Source: Mactra quadrangularis (Eukaryota > Mollusca > Bivalvia > Venerida > Mactridae). Taken from it: a DNA stretch of 64,000 nucleotides. The stretch spans positions 44,925,570-44,989,569 of the forward strand of contig CM046294.1 of assembly GCA_025267735.1 (NCBI GenBank), given 5' to 3'. Below the pieces are notes generated by a model, which was given only the letters and a program-made list of their open reading frames with translations, did no database searches and was not told the origin of the DNA. The position numbers were made by a program, and so were the translations under genes. Within the stretch, counting starts at the first letter, position 1; the number at the start of each line of letters is the position of its first letter. This document shows positions 12,406-25,032 of the stretch, piece after piece.

Positions 12406-13964
12406 AAAAAAAACTACATGGTTTTCTATTTCAATTGGATATTCAAGTCTTAAACTGCGCCATAAACCATTAATTTCCAATTCCATGCATTTCTTAGAGG
12501 TATAATTCTGTATATTGCCTGAGAAAGTTGATATAATGCAGAGACATATTTTTGTAAAATGATAAGTCTATTCGTTAAACATTCGGGTGGTCGTGTCTGA
12601 AGTGTGTTTTGAAGAGTTATAATTGATTAAGCTTCTATCACGATCGTTGAATGTCTCCATTTATCTCAGCAAAACGTTTGCTGATTCATTTAGTTAAGAA
12701 ATTATTGAAATTTTGTTGTTTTAAATTTTTGGTTTGATCAATGTACACGTTAAGATTTGGTACATGGTTAAGAACATATGCTACAAACCTTATGGTTATA
12801 TAATTTAAATAAAGCATTTTATGATAAAAGTATTAATATTATATTTGTTTAATTACACAAATTTAATAAAGCAGTTTAGAATGGCTCACGTTAATCGTTG
12901 CGAATTGGAAAGCATTACTTATAACAAAGACACTAGACTTTAAACATCATTCATGGAATTAAGTAGGTCCATTCAAACAGTACAAATACATTACAAATTT
13001 CAAATACTAAATCGGTATAAGCATGTTGCTATATATATTCAATATCAAGTGATTGGTAGCTACAATATCTTTCCAGTTGCCATTTGTAATATCAAAGTGC
13101 TGTAATGCACAATTAATCGGTTTAGTCTTATTTCCATGATCATATTCAAAGCCGTGTGTGTCTACAGCAGAGTCAATGACCATTGTACCATTTATGTTAG
13201 GCTTCCAACGGGGTTACAGTATTTTCAGCATTATTATCATTAATTACTTGTTTATGTCTGATTGTTCATTTAAGTGATGCCAGACACTCGCAATCTATTG
13301 ATGTCTTTAAAATTACCTCTATTGATGCTTCATTAGCATGGTAGTTCATACTATCGAATGTTGTTGATGTCATTTTAATGGAAAGCGCATATCATCTTAA
13401 TTGGTTATTTTTTCAATCTACAACGTTTTAATACACGCAGGTATTTAGGTTTTTTCATGGAACTGAATGCAGTATAATTGCGCTTACCATTGGAATAGTA
13501 AAATATTTTCGTGACTTTTTTATTTTATGTTATGCTATCTTAATTTGCCTACGTGGGTGTTGCAATTAAAGCAAATCGATTACAATATTGCGTGAATCAG
13601 TTGTTGTTCCAATGTCGCTGGCATATTTAATGAAATATTATGTTATTTTTCCATTATCTTTTAATGATTATTGCAAACATCAACGAATATTAACCATTGG
13701 TAATGGTCAAATAATGTTCCTGTTTATCCGTCTATTAAACTGATGGTAAACCTTAATGAGCATAGCAATTGGCATATAATAACGATACAAATCACGGATA
13801 CAATTAGTCTACCGATTTTACATTTAAGTAGCCGCTTAAGTTATGTCTGGAATATTATTTTAAATGAAACATTATTGCAATCATGTGTTTAATAGTGGAA
13901 TTATATAACTTGACGTGTATTGACTATTTTTTATTTGTTAAATCTTAATTAGTTCCTTAATTGT
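12406..13964. other. Unannotated AT-rich stretch
   Basis: No gene, RNA or defined repeat is supported here. Open frames are short and lack recognisable residues. Confidence 0.45.
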
Positions 13965-14170
13965 AGGCGCAGTAGTCCAGTGGTAGATCGCATGTTTAGA
14001 GATCGATAGGTCCCGGGATTGAATTCCACTAGGAGCACTCCTAATTTCCCTGAGCAAGTATTTAACCTACAGTTGCTTCACTCCTTCCAAAAACGGGTAC
14101 ATGCAGGGTCGTATACTTCTGTTGCGCCAGTTTGTCGGCTGCCTTAAGCGGAGTTAAAGACTCCCCAGGA
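13965..14170 (+). repeat. SINE family D copy 1
   Basis: The tRNA-like head has a clear A-box (AGTAGTCCAGTGGTAGA) and a degraded B-box (GGGATTGAATTCC). The body ends in GTCGGCTGCCTTAAGCGGAG and AAAGACTCCC. The same body and tail recur at 28571-28784, which establishes the family. The tail differs from that of families A-C, so this family probably depends on a different LINE. The amino-acid identity of the ancestral tRNA is not clear. Confidence 0.8.
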
Positions 14171-17100
14171 AGATTTATAAATATATACCAGTAAACTAAT
14201 GACTATAGGTAATAGCTGTAATGTCGATGAACGTGCGTATGCATGAAACTAAGAGTTTAAATGCCATAAAATCAAGATTGTACTAAATACTACAAACGTC
14301 AGGAAAGTTCTGAATACTACCAAAGAGACATAAAGTTTCAAACATATAACATATAACCATTTATCTCATGATACATAACAAAACCAGAAATACTAAACAT
14401 ATTAGACGCTGTCATTTACTAATTTAACACATCAATTTTACAGTTTGACTAATTATATTTTTAAATTCCAAAACTTTAAGCTTTGGATACAATTTGTATA
14501 AAAATGTTATAAATCTCTAAGCTGACAGACACTAATCTATTCGGTGATTTGTTGAAGTAGGGTTTAACACTCTGACATATTTACTTTATTTTCTCTATAT
14601 ATTAAAGAACATTATTATTCGACTTCATCAGCTGAAGCGTATACACTTCACTCGTCTATTTATAAAACTGTTCTCTGGAATACAAATCACGTAATATATT
14701 ATCCAAAATACTAGTAGATACATCTTTATAATGGTACAGGTATCATTGCAACATTAGAAATGTATTTCATAGGTATGTTGAAGGATTTTAGTCTTGGTTA
14801 GAAAGAGTAAGACACTATTTCATTGGGAAACAAATTCATATTTATAATATTTAGTAGGCTGAACGTAGGAACTTACTTGTTAGTGTACGTTCTAAATCGG
14901 AAACCCTTTAAGATTTTGTTTTATATATTTGTTGGTGGAGTCCTTTTGTAGAAATAGTCTTAAAGTCTAAAAGCAACACCCTCTTTCATGTTAGAGTTTG
15001 TAGAATACCTGTATGTTCGACGACTGCTGTTTCAGCTATAGTTTCAGACTCTTTTGTATCGTTAAATATTAGTCTAAATATTGATATACTTTGTCTAAAT
15101 GAACGTAGGCTAAACCTCTGACCATACATATATACCTATAACAATAAATTGAAAAACAAAATTCATATATTTTTATAATGCTGCCAATGTAACTACTAGC
15201 AGAAAAAATATCTGTACAATTTTATAACGTTAGCTGTGCAGAACAAATTAATTAAAAAGGTCTGCGTTATCAGATGTATGCTAGATAATCAAACCAATCA
15301 ACATAAAAAACACTCTTGACACCATAACATAAAATTATATACCTACGCCTTTTTATCAGCTGGATTTACAGATACTGTAAATGGATTTGAAATCGAACTA
15401 AAATGTTATAAATTGGATGAAATCGTATCAATTCCCTAGCCGTGTGTGGTTGATGATAAAACTACTGTTTTGGTTATACTATGATTTCATCTATATTCTT
15501 TTCTGTTAATGGGTTTTAAATATCATTAAGAGTCTATTGAATTACAGCAGAAATTGATTTATCCTGTTTTGATAGATGTTAAACCAGCACGACGCATGGG
15601 GATATATGTTTGTATGTATAATATATAGTTGTTTGTATGTATGTAAATTGAGTAGTGTTTGGCAAAAAAACGATGAATCTAAATATGTCTTTACACAGCA
15701 ATTGTGTGTTATCTATTGACGAATCATGAATGGCTCATGTGATATGTGTATTTACATTGATGCAAAATTGGTAAAGAACACATTTAGGTCCAACAAGCTA
15801 TCAACATTTCATATTAAATTTTCATAAAGTCGCTTACCAATTGTTAACTAAATGCCTGTATATATGTCAGTGGCAAATGCATTTTTTGTAACTATGATAA
15901 AAGCAACTACTGGATTAAGTGCGCATCATGCTATATGAAAGGAACTTAACTTTTTCAACTCATCGAAAACAAAAGATACAATATCGAATAATGTATATAT
16001 ATAAATATAGCGACTGGCATAAATGAAAACGAAATTAAAATGTGTTATGCTTTTATGACATTTTCTAGTTTTTTTTCTTATTCCAATAATTTTCGCGGAT
16101 CAATTTGTATTAAGAGTCAAATGAGTGTGATACAGATACAACAAATGCGTTGGCTGATGCATATTTAGGTTATTAAAGTGCCATATTTTTAAACGGATTT
16201 TCTTGATGTTCAACAGCCAAAACTACGCAAGATTTCAAGTATGTATAACTTGAGAATTACATAAATAAGAATTTAGTATCATTTTGTTATTTCTGCAATC
16301 TTAAACAACCATTTTGCCGCACACATACTAACATAAAAACGTCGACAAATCATGTCAAAACAAAATTAAAACGTCAATTATATTCTCGTTTATCGATATA
16401 TGATGTGCCAAGCTTTAACCCAGCATCAGTATTTACAAACTCATATCCGATGCCTTACTATGTTTGCTCAATACCAATTGCTGTTTGTTTTGGCAGGTCA
16501 AACGTTGTCTTCATCGGAACGCAAATATTTGACTTGCCATATTGCTTCATATAAGGCATCTGCTTAAACTAATAACTGTTTCATATCACATACATCAGGA
16601 ACCAATATAAATACGCAAAACATCAGCTACGCTTTTCAACTCATTTGTTGTAGAGAATTATTTTTTGAACCAGTTATATAGAAGAATAGCTTGGGCTAGT
16701 ACTTAAACCTCAACCACATCGTTTGCATAGTTGTAGGTTTATGTTTTTTTCGAGTTGTTTTATGACATTCAAGTTATTGTTGATTTTTCTCGCTTTGTTT
16801 ATTACCTTTATCGTATATAAATGCATACATATTATTTTCAAGATTTTATCTTACCGTATATTTCAAAATGTCATACATTGTTCTCTTTAATTATATTGCA
16901 TTGTATCTCAGATTTGATTGTGCATCAATCCCATAAACCTTATCATTATGTGTTCTTAATTTAGTAAACCGGGTAGGATTATTAATACGCAAGAGAGTTT
17001 TACCCTAATTTGGTCAACTTTGATCATTTTCTTAAAAAATGAAGTCATGCCAATATGTCTCTATATTGGTCTGTGGATGTAGAGTGAATAGTTATATTTA

Positions 17101-18116
17101 TGTTTCTTGCTATTTATGATTACATTACATGTATCTGAACGATGCCATAGCCAATCCTTTATAAGATAGCATCGAGGTGGTGGTAATTTAGGGATGGGAT
17201 TTTCCAGGAAAATTTATTTTGCAATACAGTGTGATATTTTATTTAATATTGTGGTATATATTGCAAAAGACCATTAGCATTAAACAAATATTTAGATTTA
17301 GTTTCAAAACAAACACATATATATGACATCAGTTCTATTTATGAAACTACAAAGAGGTGAAATGAATACAATAAAACATATCTTTCTATAAACATTGGAA
17401 ATAAAATGAAACTATTTATGAAAAAAGGTTAGTAATATCATCGCGATGAATAAACATAGTGGTATGGAAAACAGCAATACCTCGCCTACATTCATTGTCT
17501 GGTCATATTACCACAGACAGTTTTAGTGTCTGCCTACACTTTTACAAATGTATTGTTAACTAAGACCATGCCATATCGGAATTTTGTTAAGCGTCTGCGT
17601 GCGCGTAGGTTTTAGAGTCGTCAATTTTAAAAAAAAAGGTTGGTGATTTTTAAAAAAAAAATATTGTTCCGGGATTGGATAACTCATTTTTCTCAGGAAA
17701 TACTGATGGTTCCTTGTTTCTGTGTATTTGAATAATAAAAATGTACATGTGTATGTTGTATATACTTTTTTATAGAATTACTTTTATCTCACATTAATGT
17801 CATAAATATTCATGTACTACCAAGTACTTATTTGTGTGAATACTAGCCAGAATGGACATGTGTTTTCGTTTTCGATTTGTGTGTTTCTGTAAAAAGGTAC
17901 CTAGGTTTGTCAAATTTGAATTGTCGCTTTACAAAATACGAATTTGGCGTGGCCTATTGTTAATGCCGTTATGCTGGAAGTCATATTTATCCCTAAAATG
18001 CATTTTAATAATTTGAAATCGACAACAGGTGTGTTGAAATGCAATATAATGTGCATATCGAAAAATTTTAAGAAACAATGCTGATGGAATGTTCCTTCTT
18101 AAGTCTTGGTGCAACA
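14171..18116. other. Unannotated AT-rich stretch
   Basis: No supported gene or defined repeat in almost 4 kb. Small simple-sequence patches occur, such as TATATATA near 15994. A string TTTGGCGTGGCCTATT at about 17943 recurs at about 22669 and may mark a dispersed repeat too eroded to delimit. Confidence 0.45.
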
Positions 18117-18375
18117 TATACTAGGACGAAAAAGAAACGCCGGGTAACCTATAATGATTGTTTTAAGGGATAAATTGTATTATTGGATTATTATATTTAT
18201 TTTTGTATGAAATGTCATCTGTATGGAACCAGCTGTTGAAGTTTCAATCGATTTCCGATGCTGATTATGTGAAAAAATACCCACTTTTAACGATGACCCT
18301 TCTTGTTTTGCGAAACACGGCCGGACATGTGTTGCATATTTTATGTACCCGGCGTTTCTTTTTCGTCCTAGTATA
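18117..18375. mobile_element. MITE with perfect 30-bp terminal inverted repeats
   Basis: The two ends are exact inverted copies over 30 bases (18117-18146 and 18346-18375; core GGACGAAAAAGAAACGCCGG). The outermost TATA permits a TA target duplication, as in Tc1/mariner-type elements. The element is 259 bases and has no transposase. The perfect termini in otherwise eroded DNA suggest fairly recent insertion. The open frame inside it (18203-18397) overlaps the right terminal repeat and is not considered coding. Confidence 0.85.
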
Positions 18376-19000
18376 CATTAGACGTTATATAGGTTAAATA
18401 CTAGAGGGAATAATTTTTTTTTGTTACAGGAAAAGTAAAAGCGGATTAAAATTACAAAATCTACGAGGCACTTGAAATATCTAGGTCGATTACAATTTTA
18501 ATACCTTCCAAATAATTAAGAAGTCAGTGACATTCGGTAATTGGCATCTTTAATTAACTCTAGTAAGAACAGCTAATTAGAGCATCCAATAAATGTGCGG
18601 TAAAACAACCCTCATATATAAAGATAAAAGACAAAACATAATTAGAGAAGAACTTAATTAGAGCACGTTGACTGTCATGATTGCATTTAATACCTTTAGT
18701 AATGTACCTTAACCAGAATTAAACAAATAGATAGCAAGCCAATTAAAATCTAAGTTAAAACAAAACCTATTAAAGTACGCAATAAAATAAATAAGACAAA
18801 CTAATTAGACAGTTTACTAATGAAGTCAATGTTTAATTCCATTTCAATTTGCTTTGTTTCGAATCTTAAAGATCTTACAGATTTTCTGAAATAGGTTTCA
18901 TTCAAAATGTGTGTTGTTGTCTTAGGACAAAAGGCAATTAAGATTAAAACAATTGTCGATATATAACAACTTTTCATGAATACAAATTATTCGTTTTTTG
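18376..19000. other. Unannotated AT-rich stretch
   Basis: Nothing defined. The sequence is rich in AATTA-type motifs, with no gene or recognisable repeat. Confidence 0.45.
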
Positions 19001-19412
19001 TTTATTTATTAGATTTAACGCCGTGTCTGCTATCCATGACCTTTTCTAAAGGCACAAAGAAAGTTGTCAAATACAGGATGGAAATAATTTGAGAGTTGAT
19101 TTTGCGTAACTTTTTTAAAAATCTTTTAGGGTGTAGGTAAGATACCGACATGTCTATAATTCGATTACAATTTAGGTCATTTTATGGCGTCCAGCGCACC
19201 TAACCTACCTTTCATGGACCATTCTCTATAACCAGTACTCACCTACCCTTCCACAAAACCAGAAACTTCTCCATATTATATAATCAATAGAGGAAAATCG
19301 ACATTGTCAAATTTTCATGGAAGGGTATAACGTCCCCGGGTTGGATTCGAACCCGCACCCCTCTGGTACGAGATTCCAAATCCCGGCGCGCTACCAACTG
19401 CGCTATCTATCC
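19001..19412 (-). repeat. SINE family C with internal insertion
   Basis: On the minus strand this has the family C head (apparent TGG anticodon, GGGTGCGGGTTCGAATCC B-box region), the body (ATTTTCATGGAAGGG complement, TACTGGTTATAG) and tail. The tail is split: TTTAACGCCGTGTC at 19015-19028 is separated by about 130 unrelated bases from the rest, which resumes near 19166. That is either a later insertion or a rearrangement. Confidence 0.85.
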
Positions 19413-20737
19413 GAAATCAATCCTATGCTATATAATCTAAACTAATAGTTTGGCTATTTCTTGCAAAATCTGTTTAGTCGTGTCACCCTGTCAGTTGAAA
19501 TATGAACTGTAACAGGAGCAAACTCCTTACAGAGCTCACATCACACTTTGCAACTTAACACACTACTACCAACACGTAAATCACGTGACAATAGTAATAC
19601 CATGTGACAAAACATGGCAACCCCCATGAAAACACCGCGGAAACACCCTTAGGTTTACAAATCATTAATCAAAGCTATTATTTCTTATCTTTATGTACTT
19701 TTAACATCTTTTTAATATTTGTAAACTGTATATATGTTTTTGTGTATAGACCGGAGGCTATAAATACCACAATAAAGAAACTGAAACTGAAATATCATAA
19801 TTAACTACAAGAACTCTTAATTTATAAAAAATATTCAAATGTAAAAGAAAAAGATAAAAATGATAATTAGGCTCTCGAAGGGACGGATTTACTTGTGGTG
19901 GCAGTGGTTATTGGTTTAAAAATGGGAAAGGTGCTGCGGGGAGTTTGTAACAGGAGAGGCTCAATTCCCTAGGTCTAATCTTTACATTCAGAATTGAGCT
20001 CATACTTTTGACAATGTCTGTAAATGTGTAGCGGAGATATAATACGGCTCGAATACTCCCTCAAATTTCAGTTCGGGCCATGGATTTTTATCGGATTACA
20101 AATGTACCTTAATGAATCTCAATTAGCCAGAATCAAGTTTAAGATATTTTTTGTGATTTCATAATCATGGGGAAATTGTACTGATTTCAAAAAGCAAAAT
20201 TTAAAGAAAATTAACAGTAAATTGCTTGTACAACTTTTTGAAATTCTATTTAGTACAATGTAAATTGTGTTTGTGTAAAGGAACTTGTGGAGGGCAGTGT
20301 ATGTATGATTGTTAGACTATAAAATACCATTACTTTTTAGTTAACGTGGATTAAATTGATTATTAATGATGAAATGTAGAAATTGATGGAATAGAGCAAC
20401 AACTGATCGTATTCGTAAAATTAAATGATAATGTTGACGAATCAAAGCAAAAAGCTGATACCTTTGATTATCCAGTTAATTTAATACAATCGTGATAGAA
20501 TCAATCATGCTGTAATTGGGTTTACCAGATATTAATGTACTGACTGAAGGTACCTCCCATGTGACTTCAGTAGTACGAATTGTTTGTAAATTACTATGTA
20601 ACTAGAAACATCCGCGGATTGTTCAAAGTTGGGGCATGTATATATTTTTACGGAAACAAATATTTCGTGGCCTATACATTTTAAATTCAGTTATTGACGA
20701 TTTAACCTTATATGCCTTTGAACATAACGAACACCAT
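19413..20737. other. Unannotated stretch
   Basis: No supported gene. A 66-codon frame at 19604 has no recognisable features. Nothing else can be delimited. Confidence 0.45.
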
Positions 20738-21054
20738 TAGCCTGTTCAATTACCCTTAACGTTCCAAAACGTTCCGTAACGACACATTCGGAATGCCTCG
20801 CTCATTCGTTGCGAATAATCTAATCTAATAAACAAATATACGATCGTTAAGGCAATGAATGATGTTTCAAAATTTACGGACTAAAAACGAAACAGCACTC
20901 ATTGCCTAAACGATCGTATATTTGTTTACTTCAACACCGGTAGTTTTAAAATAGCGTCTAAATATGTCCGAGATTATTCGCAGCGAATGGCCGACGAGCT
21001 CCGAATGTATCGTTACGGATCGTTTAGGAACGTTTAGGGTAATTGAACAGGCTA
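20738..21054. mobile_element. Fold-back MITE with TA target duplication
   Basis: Almost the whole element is an inverted repeat. The outer arms start TA|GCCTGTTCAATTACCCT and end AGGGTAATTGAACAGGC|TA, with similarity for about 85 bases per side, including CGTAACGA..ACATTCGGA and GCGAATAATC. A second inner inverted pair (AAACAAATATACGATCGTTA and its complement at about 20830 and 20915) lies nearer the centre. No coding capacity. The TA duplication suggests mobilisation by a mariner-like or other TA-targeting transposase. Confidence 0.85.
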
Positions 21055-21103
21055 CAGTTCTGAAGCGCAGGTAGGTAACAGGCCGGAATTTCTAATCTTG
21101 TTT

Positions 21104-21160
21104 TCACCTGGGTTGTTATTCCATTCCATGAAAATTTGACGATAATGTCTATTTCCTTTG
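21104..21160 (+). repeat. SINE family C, head-body junction fragment
   Basis: The segment CACCTGGGTTGTTATTCC, then ATTCCATGAAAATTTGACGA and ATAATGTCTATTTCC, matches the B-box end and first body part of family C. Flanking SINE parts are not recognisable, so this is a relic. Confidence 0.6.
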
Positions 21161-22161
21161 TTGTAAACGACCTTTAAACATAGTTTTATACATTATGTTT
21201 AATTTGTACATCCTTTTTTCAATTGAATTGTTCTAAGTAAGATATTTTCAAGGATGCGATTTCTGTGGCTTGGCACGCGACAATACATATAGCAGAATTA
21301 AATTCCTCGTAGAAATTTCTAATCATATAATATTTGTTGATTTTCATATTTCAACAGTTTATTATAAATCGTTTCTAATGTATCGACTTATTTATTAATA
21401 CTGCATCATTTCAGTAATGAATCGAATTATTTAAAAACATATTAATACTGAATCATTTCATCAGATATAATTAATCGAATTCATTCATTGCAATTAGACT
21501 ATCGTTATCTACTTGGGGAAATCTAACTTTCCATTTGGGAAATACGAACTTTCCATATTAATTAGATTTGTAATATTAATTACATAAAAATAATAATGAT
21601 TGATATTAGTTAGTACAATTGTATTAAATTGGCACTAGAATAAATTCCGTTTCAAGTTTGTTTATATCCGTCGATTTTTATAAATATGATTGTTATAGAA
21701 CTGAATTTCAACATTAAGTTGCGCGCTACATGATCGATATACATGTATATCGATGCGCCATTAAACGATATGAAACAATCAAGCAAACAATGAAATATTA
21801 ATACGATGTTGATTTTGAAAATTTACACGATTTACAAAACAAAGCACTGCATTGTAGTTCTAAATTTAGATTCAGGTAAATATCAGATCATGCATGACAA
21901 TTTAGAATCATTTTTAACTAGATGAAAAATAAAAGATGAATGGAAATGTGTTATATCACTGTTCGGTCATTAACTTCAATTAATATGCTAAGAAGATCAT
22001 TGATTGCTAGTTGCCAACATATTGAATTCTATATAAACATTGTTTGAAGCCACCTACGCTATGTACACGAGGGTTAATTGCTTCACATAAATCATTTGCT
22101 GCTATCTGACCTTCATTTGAACAAGTTGATAAACATAAGGACTTATCAGTTCGGTTTAATT
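21161..22161. other. Unannotated AT-rich stretch
   Basis: No gene is supported. It contains the perfect palindrome listed separately at 21733-21754 and otherwise nothing that can be delimited. Confidence 0.45.
21733..21754. repeat. Perfect 22-bp palindrome
   Basis: An exact self-complementary sequence of alternating AT-rich steps around ACATGT, with ATCGAT at both ends. GCGC occurs just outside on each side. It could form a cruciform; no factor or element can be assigned. Confidence 0.8.
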
Positions 22162-22205
22162 GAGCGCAACGCTCCGTTGAGAGCATCGCTGGAGTGTTGC
22201 GCTCT
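22162..22205. repeat. GC-rich hairpin
   Basis: GAGCGCAACGCTCC and GGAGTGTTGCGCTC form a 14-bp stem with one mismatch around a 15-base loop. It stands out by GC content from the surroundings. The role is unknown: it could be the core of a tiny fold-back element or a structured RNA. The stem is too short for a typical microRNA precursor. Confidence 0.7.
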
Positions 22206-22231
22206 TTAAGAAATTGATTTCTATTTTGTCG

Positions 22232-22325
22232 CAGGTTATAGACATAGGCCCAGGGAATCCAGGTTAGGTACGCTAGATGTCGAAAAGAAACCTTTAAAGT
22301 GTTGACAAGGCGTTTAACCTAGTAA
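22232..22325 (+). repeat. SINE family C, tail fragment
   Basis: It begins GTTATAGACATAGGCCCAGG and runs through CAGGTTAGGTACGCTAGATG to GTGTTGACAAGGCGTTTAAC. This matches the last third of family C in order, with a degraded middle. Confidence 0.7.
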
Positions 22326-22380
22326 AAAGACCAACTTGGTTTATTGATTTTTTTTGCTAGAATAATTTGTTTCGTGTCTG

Positions 22381-22616
22381 TGGTCATTTTAACAAAAAAA
22401 CTCTTACGAAAAAAGGTCAATTGAAAAAAATAAAGTTCAAAGACTATAAAATATATGTTACCATATAATGATAAGAATTGTAGAAAGTATTCTTTATTCT
22501 ACATAATCAAAGAATATTATAGATTGATTGGACGAAGAATGAAGGTATTATGATGTTTTCTGCTTTTAACTTACGAAAATTTTTATCGTACGATTTTTTT
22601 CTGAAAATGAGCACTG
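22381..22616. mobile_element. Diverged MITE related to 59721-59966
   Basis: The left end (ATTTTAACAAAAAAACTCTTACG) is an imperfect inverted partner of the right end (CGTACGATTTTTTTCTGAAAATG). Both resemble the ends of the better-preserved element at 59721-59966, and the sizes agree (about 236 against 246 bases). Ends are approximate. Confidence 0.55.
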
Positions 22617-23924
22617 ATTGTTAAGTTGCTTTGAAAACTTTGACCGGACACTTAACTTGGAATCTCTTTGGCGTGGCCTATTATTGATTTATACCAAACA
22701 GCTGTATAAATCTGTAATCAATAAGATTTTATCCGTTCATTTGTTTATTATAATCTTAACAATGCCTAATAAATGACCAATTAATTAGGATGGTAATTAA
22801 CATCTTGAACTCAGGCGATAAACAAACAAATAATCTTGTTAAAGACCGATGATCAAAACCAGGTGTTATTGACCATTAAATCTTATCTAGATTCTAGATC
22901 CGTTCTGTTCTTTGACCACAATAACCTATAAATAAATTTTGTAAACACTGTACTTGTTATTATACTCTTAATTTTATATTCACCCGTTTGCTTCGGAAAC
23001 ACATAAGCCCACGCTATTGCTTTGCATTTTTTAAAGTATTTGTTCTTGTGGAACATAATTAATAGTTCAGTACGTTTGGCTCAGTGAATAAGGGTGTAGA
23101 TAATACTCACATGTTTGTATATCGAAAAGAGAAGATTTCTGAATACATTCGCCCATCCCCGTTTTTACAGTTAGACCACCTTTCTGTTAATTCAACGCAC
23201 CAAGTTAAAAAATAACTTATACGCCAGCATGCATGCGAATACGCAAGTGCAAAATGTGGTTTGCTTGATAGTTCATATAATCATTGTTTTAGTTATAGCG
23301 TAAAATTAGACTAGCTAGACATTGTTAAAGGTCATTTCAGTTTTAATGTGAATGATTCAGAATTAACAATTACAATTTATAATAATGAATTGAATTTTTT
23401 GAAAGCAAATTTGCGTATTCGTTTTTTTCGCTTTTTGATGCTAATTAACTATTTGTTTAGAAATAAAAATCGACAAGAAACAAGTGTTCATTAACCTCAT
23501 TAGTTATCATAGATCACATGACTCAAGTGTCGTTGATTCGTCTTACGTATGATGCAATTCAATTCCTGGAGTTTGACCTTGGCAACCGTGCCAAGTATCC
23601 ACATCAAATATTTGTATCCATGAATAGCGTATCCGCTGACTTAAACTTTAAATCGTTTTTAATTTCGCATAAGTTAACCTTCTTATCGCAAAAAGGGGAT
23701 CTTGCCAAGTGTTGGATAAACACACTTTCTGGTTATAATTGAAATGTGTATATTTGCTGTTGGGAACAGCGCTCGTATGTCACAGAGTTTTGACATTGTT
23801 CAGAAGAGGTTAGTGTTTGTTTATTTGTTAAACCAGAGTGGGTTGACCTATTGTTATCATTGAAATCAATTAACAATACTTCAAACAAAAGTGTGCTGAG
23901 TTCAACGTTTCATTTAGTATTTTT
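22617..23924. other. Unannotated stretch
   Basis: No supported gene. A 74-codon plus-strand frame at 23518-23742 resembles no family I recognise and has no splice or promoter context. Confidence 0.45.
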
Positions 23925-24125
23925 GTTTGACTCCACTTTTTTATCAGAGTGGTGATTACTGACAATGTAGGACAAATCTATATTGTTTCATTGCACTGAC
24001 ATTAACATTACTTGAACAGTTTGCTGTAAAACATTTCTTCATTTTGCAGTCCTGTTCGACTACACTTTTTGTGAGAGAAGAAATACTGACGTTATGTAGG
24101 ACAAGTCAGTATTCTCTTATTGCAC
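23925..24125 (+). repeat. Diverged tandem duplication, two units of about 80 bp
   Basis: Units at about 23925-24005 and 24045-24125 share, in the same order, a GACTNCACTTTTT start, a NANTACTGACNNTGTAGGACAA core and an ATTNNNTCATTGCACTNAC end. The function is unknown. The conservation of the TACTGAC and TAGGACAA blocks is greater than that of the spacers. Confidence 0.65.
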
Positions 24126-24252
24126 TAACTTCTTCGATAATTCAGCTGTCCTAAATGCATGGTCATTTATCAAAGAAGTCATAACAGATGTGTGTATCAG
24201 TAATGAACAAGCGAACCTTTTAAAACATTTTAGGTCGCTCGTTCAATTTCTT

Positions 24253-24330
24253 GTTTTTTTTTTTTTTGGTTTGGTTTTACGGCGTACCAACACAGAAAGG
24301 TCATATGGCGCCGAAAGCAATTAATTATTA
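24253..24330 (-). repeat. SINE tail fragment with poly-A
   Basis: On the minus strand: GGCGCCATATGACCTTTCTG, TGTTGGTACGCCGTAAAACC, then a poly-A of about 15. It is the common SINE tail of this genome with a slightly different version (GACCTTTCTGTG), also seen at 41150-41220. Its poly-A shows it was reverse-transcribed. Confidence 0.7.
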
Positions 24331-25032
24331 TATACATTTATTTCCTTCAAAAAGTTAAGTATCGTATATGATGGTACAGAAAGCAATTTCTTACCGTTGT
24401 TCAATTTAAAGTCTAACTTGAGCTAACCTCTCCATAACGCACAGCCATGGACAACGGACACTTCAATTTCATCAGCGAGAATACGCTTTAGATAAGTTAA
24501 GGATAGCGAACACTTGTCGTCTGTGGACAGTGGTACATGTTTTAAATAGTTACATTATTACAAATGAGTCAATTAATCTTATTCTAGATTTATATACCTA
24601 ATCATCAATTTGCATACCATAAGTCAAACCGTATTGATTGGAATATACAATGAATTGGCCTTAATTGCAAATATATAGATTCCGAATTATGGCTATTGTT
24701 TAGCACAGCGCAATAGGATATTCACAATATAATGGTTCACTAATTGTCAACGAATCTATTTAAATGCAAAGGCGTTCTTGTTACATAACTATACATTTAT
24801 GCCAACAGACCATTTTTCAATATTTTAGCTATAATTGCAATAAAATACAGTATACAAAAAAACTAAAAATGAAAAGTGTTTATATGTTCTTAATTGCACA
24901 CAGAGAACACGTTGAATAGAATTTTAACCTCTTGAGATTGTGAAAACGTAGTTTTAGACGATTACTATAATATCGGTCCTGCGTGTTCATTTACCTAAAC
25001 TTTTTGGATCTTAATTTTGTTAAACGTTTTTC
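24331..25032. other. Unannotated AT-rich stretch
   Basis: No gene or repeat is supported. Confidence 0.45.

Noticed and set aside
23518..23742. 74-codon plus-strand frame as a gene
   Set aside because: No family resemblance or supporting context.
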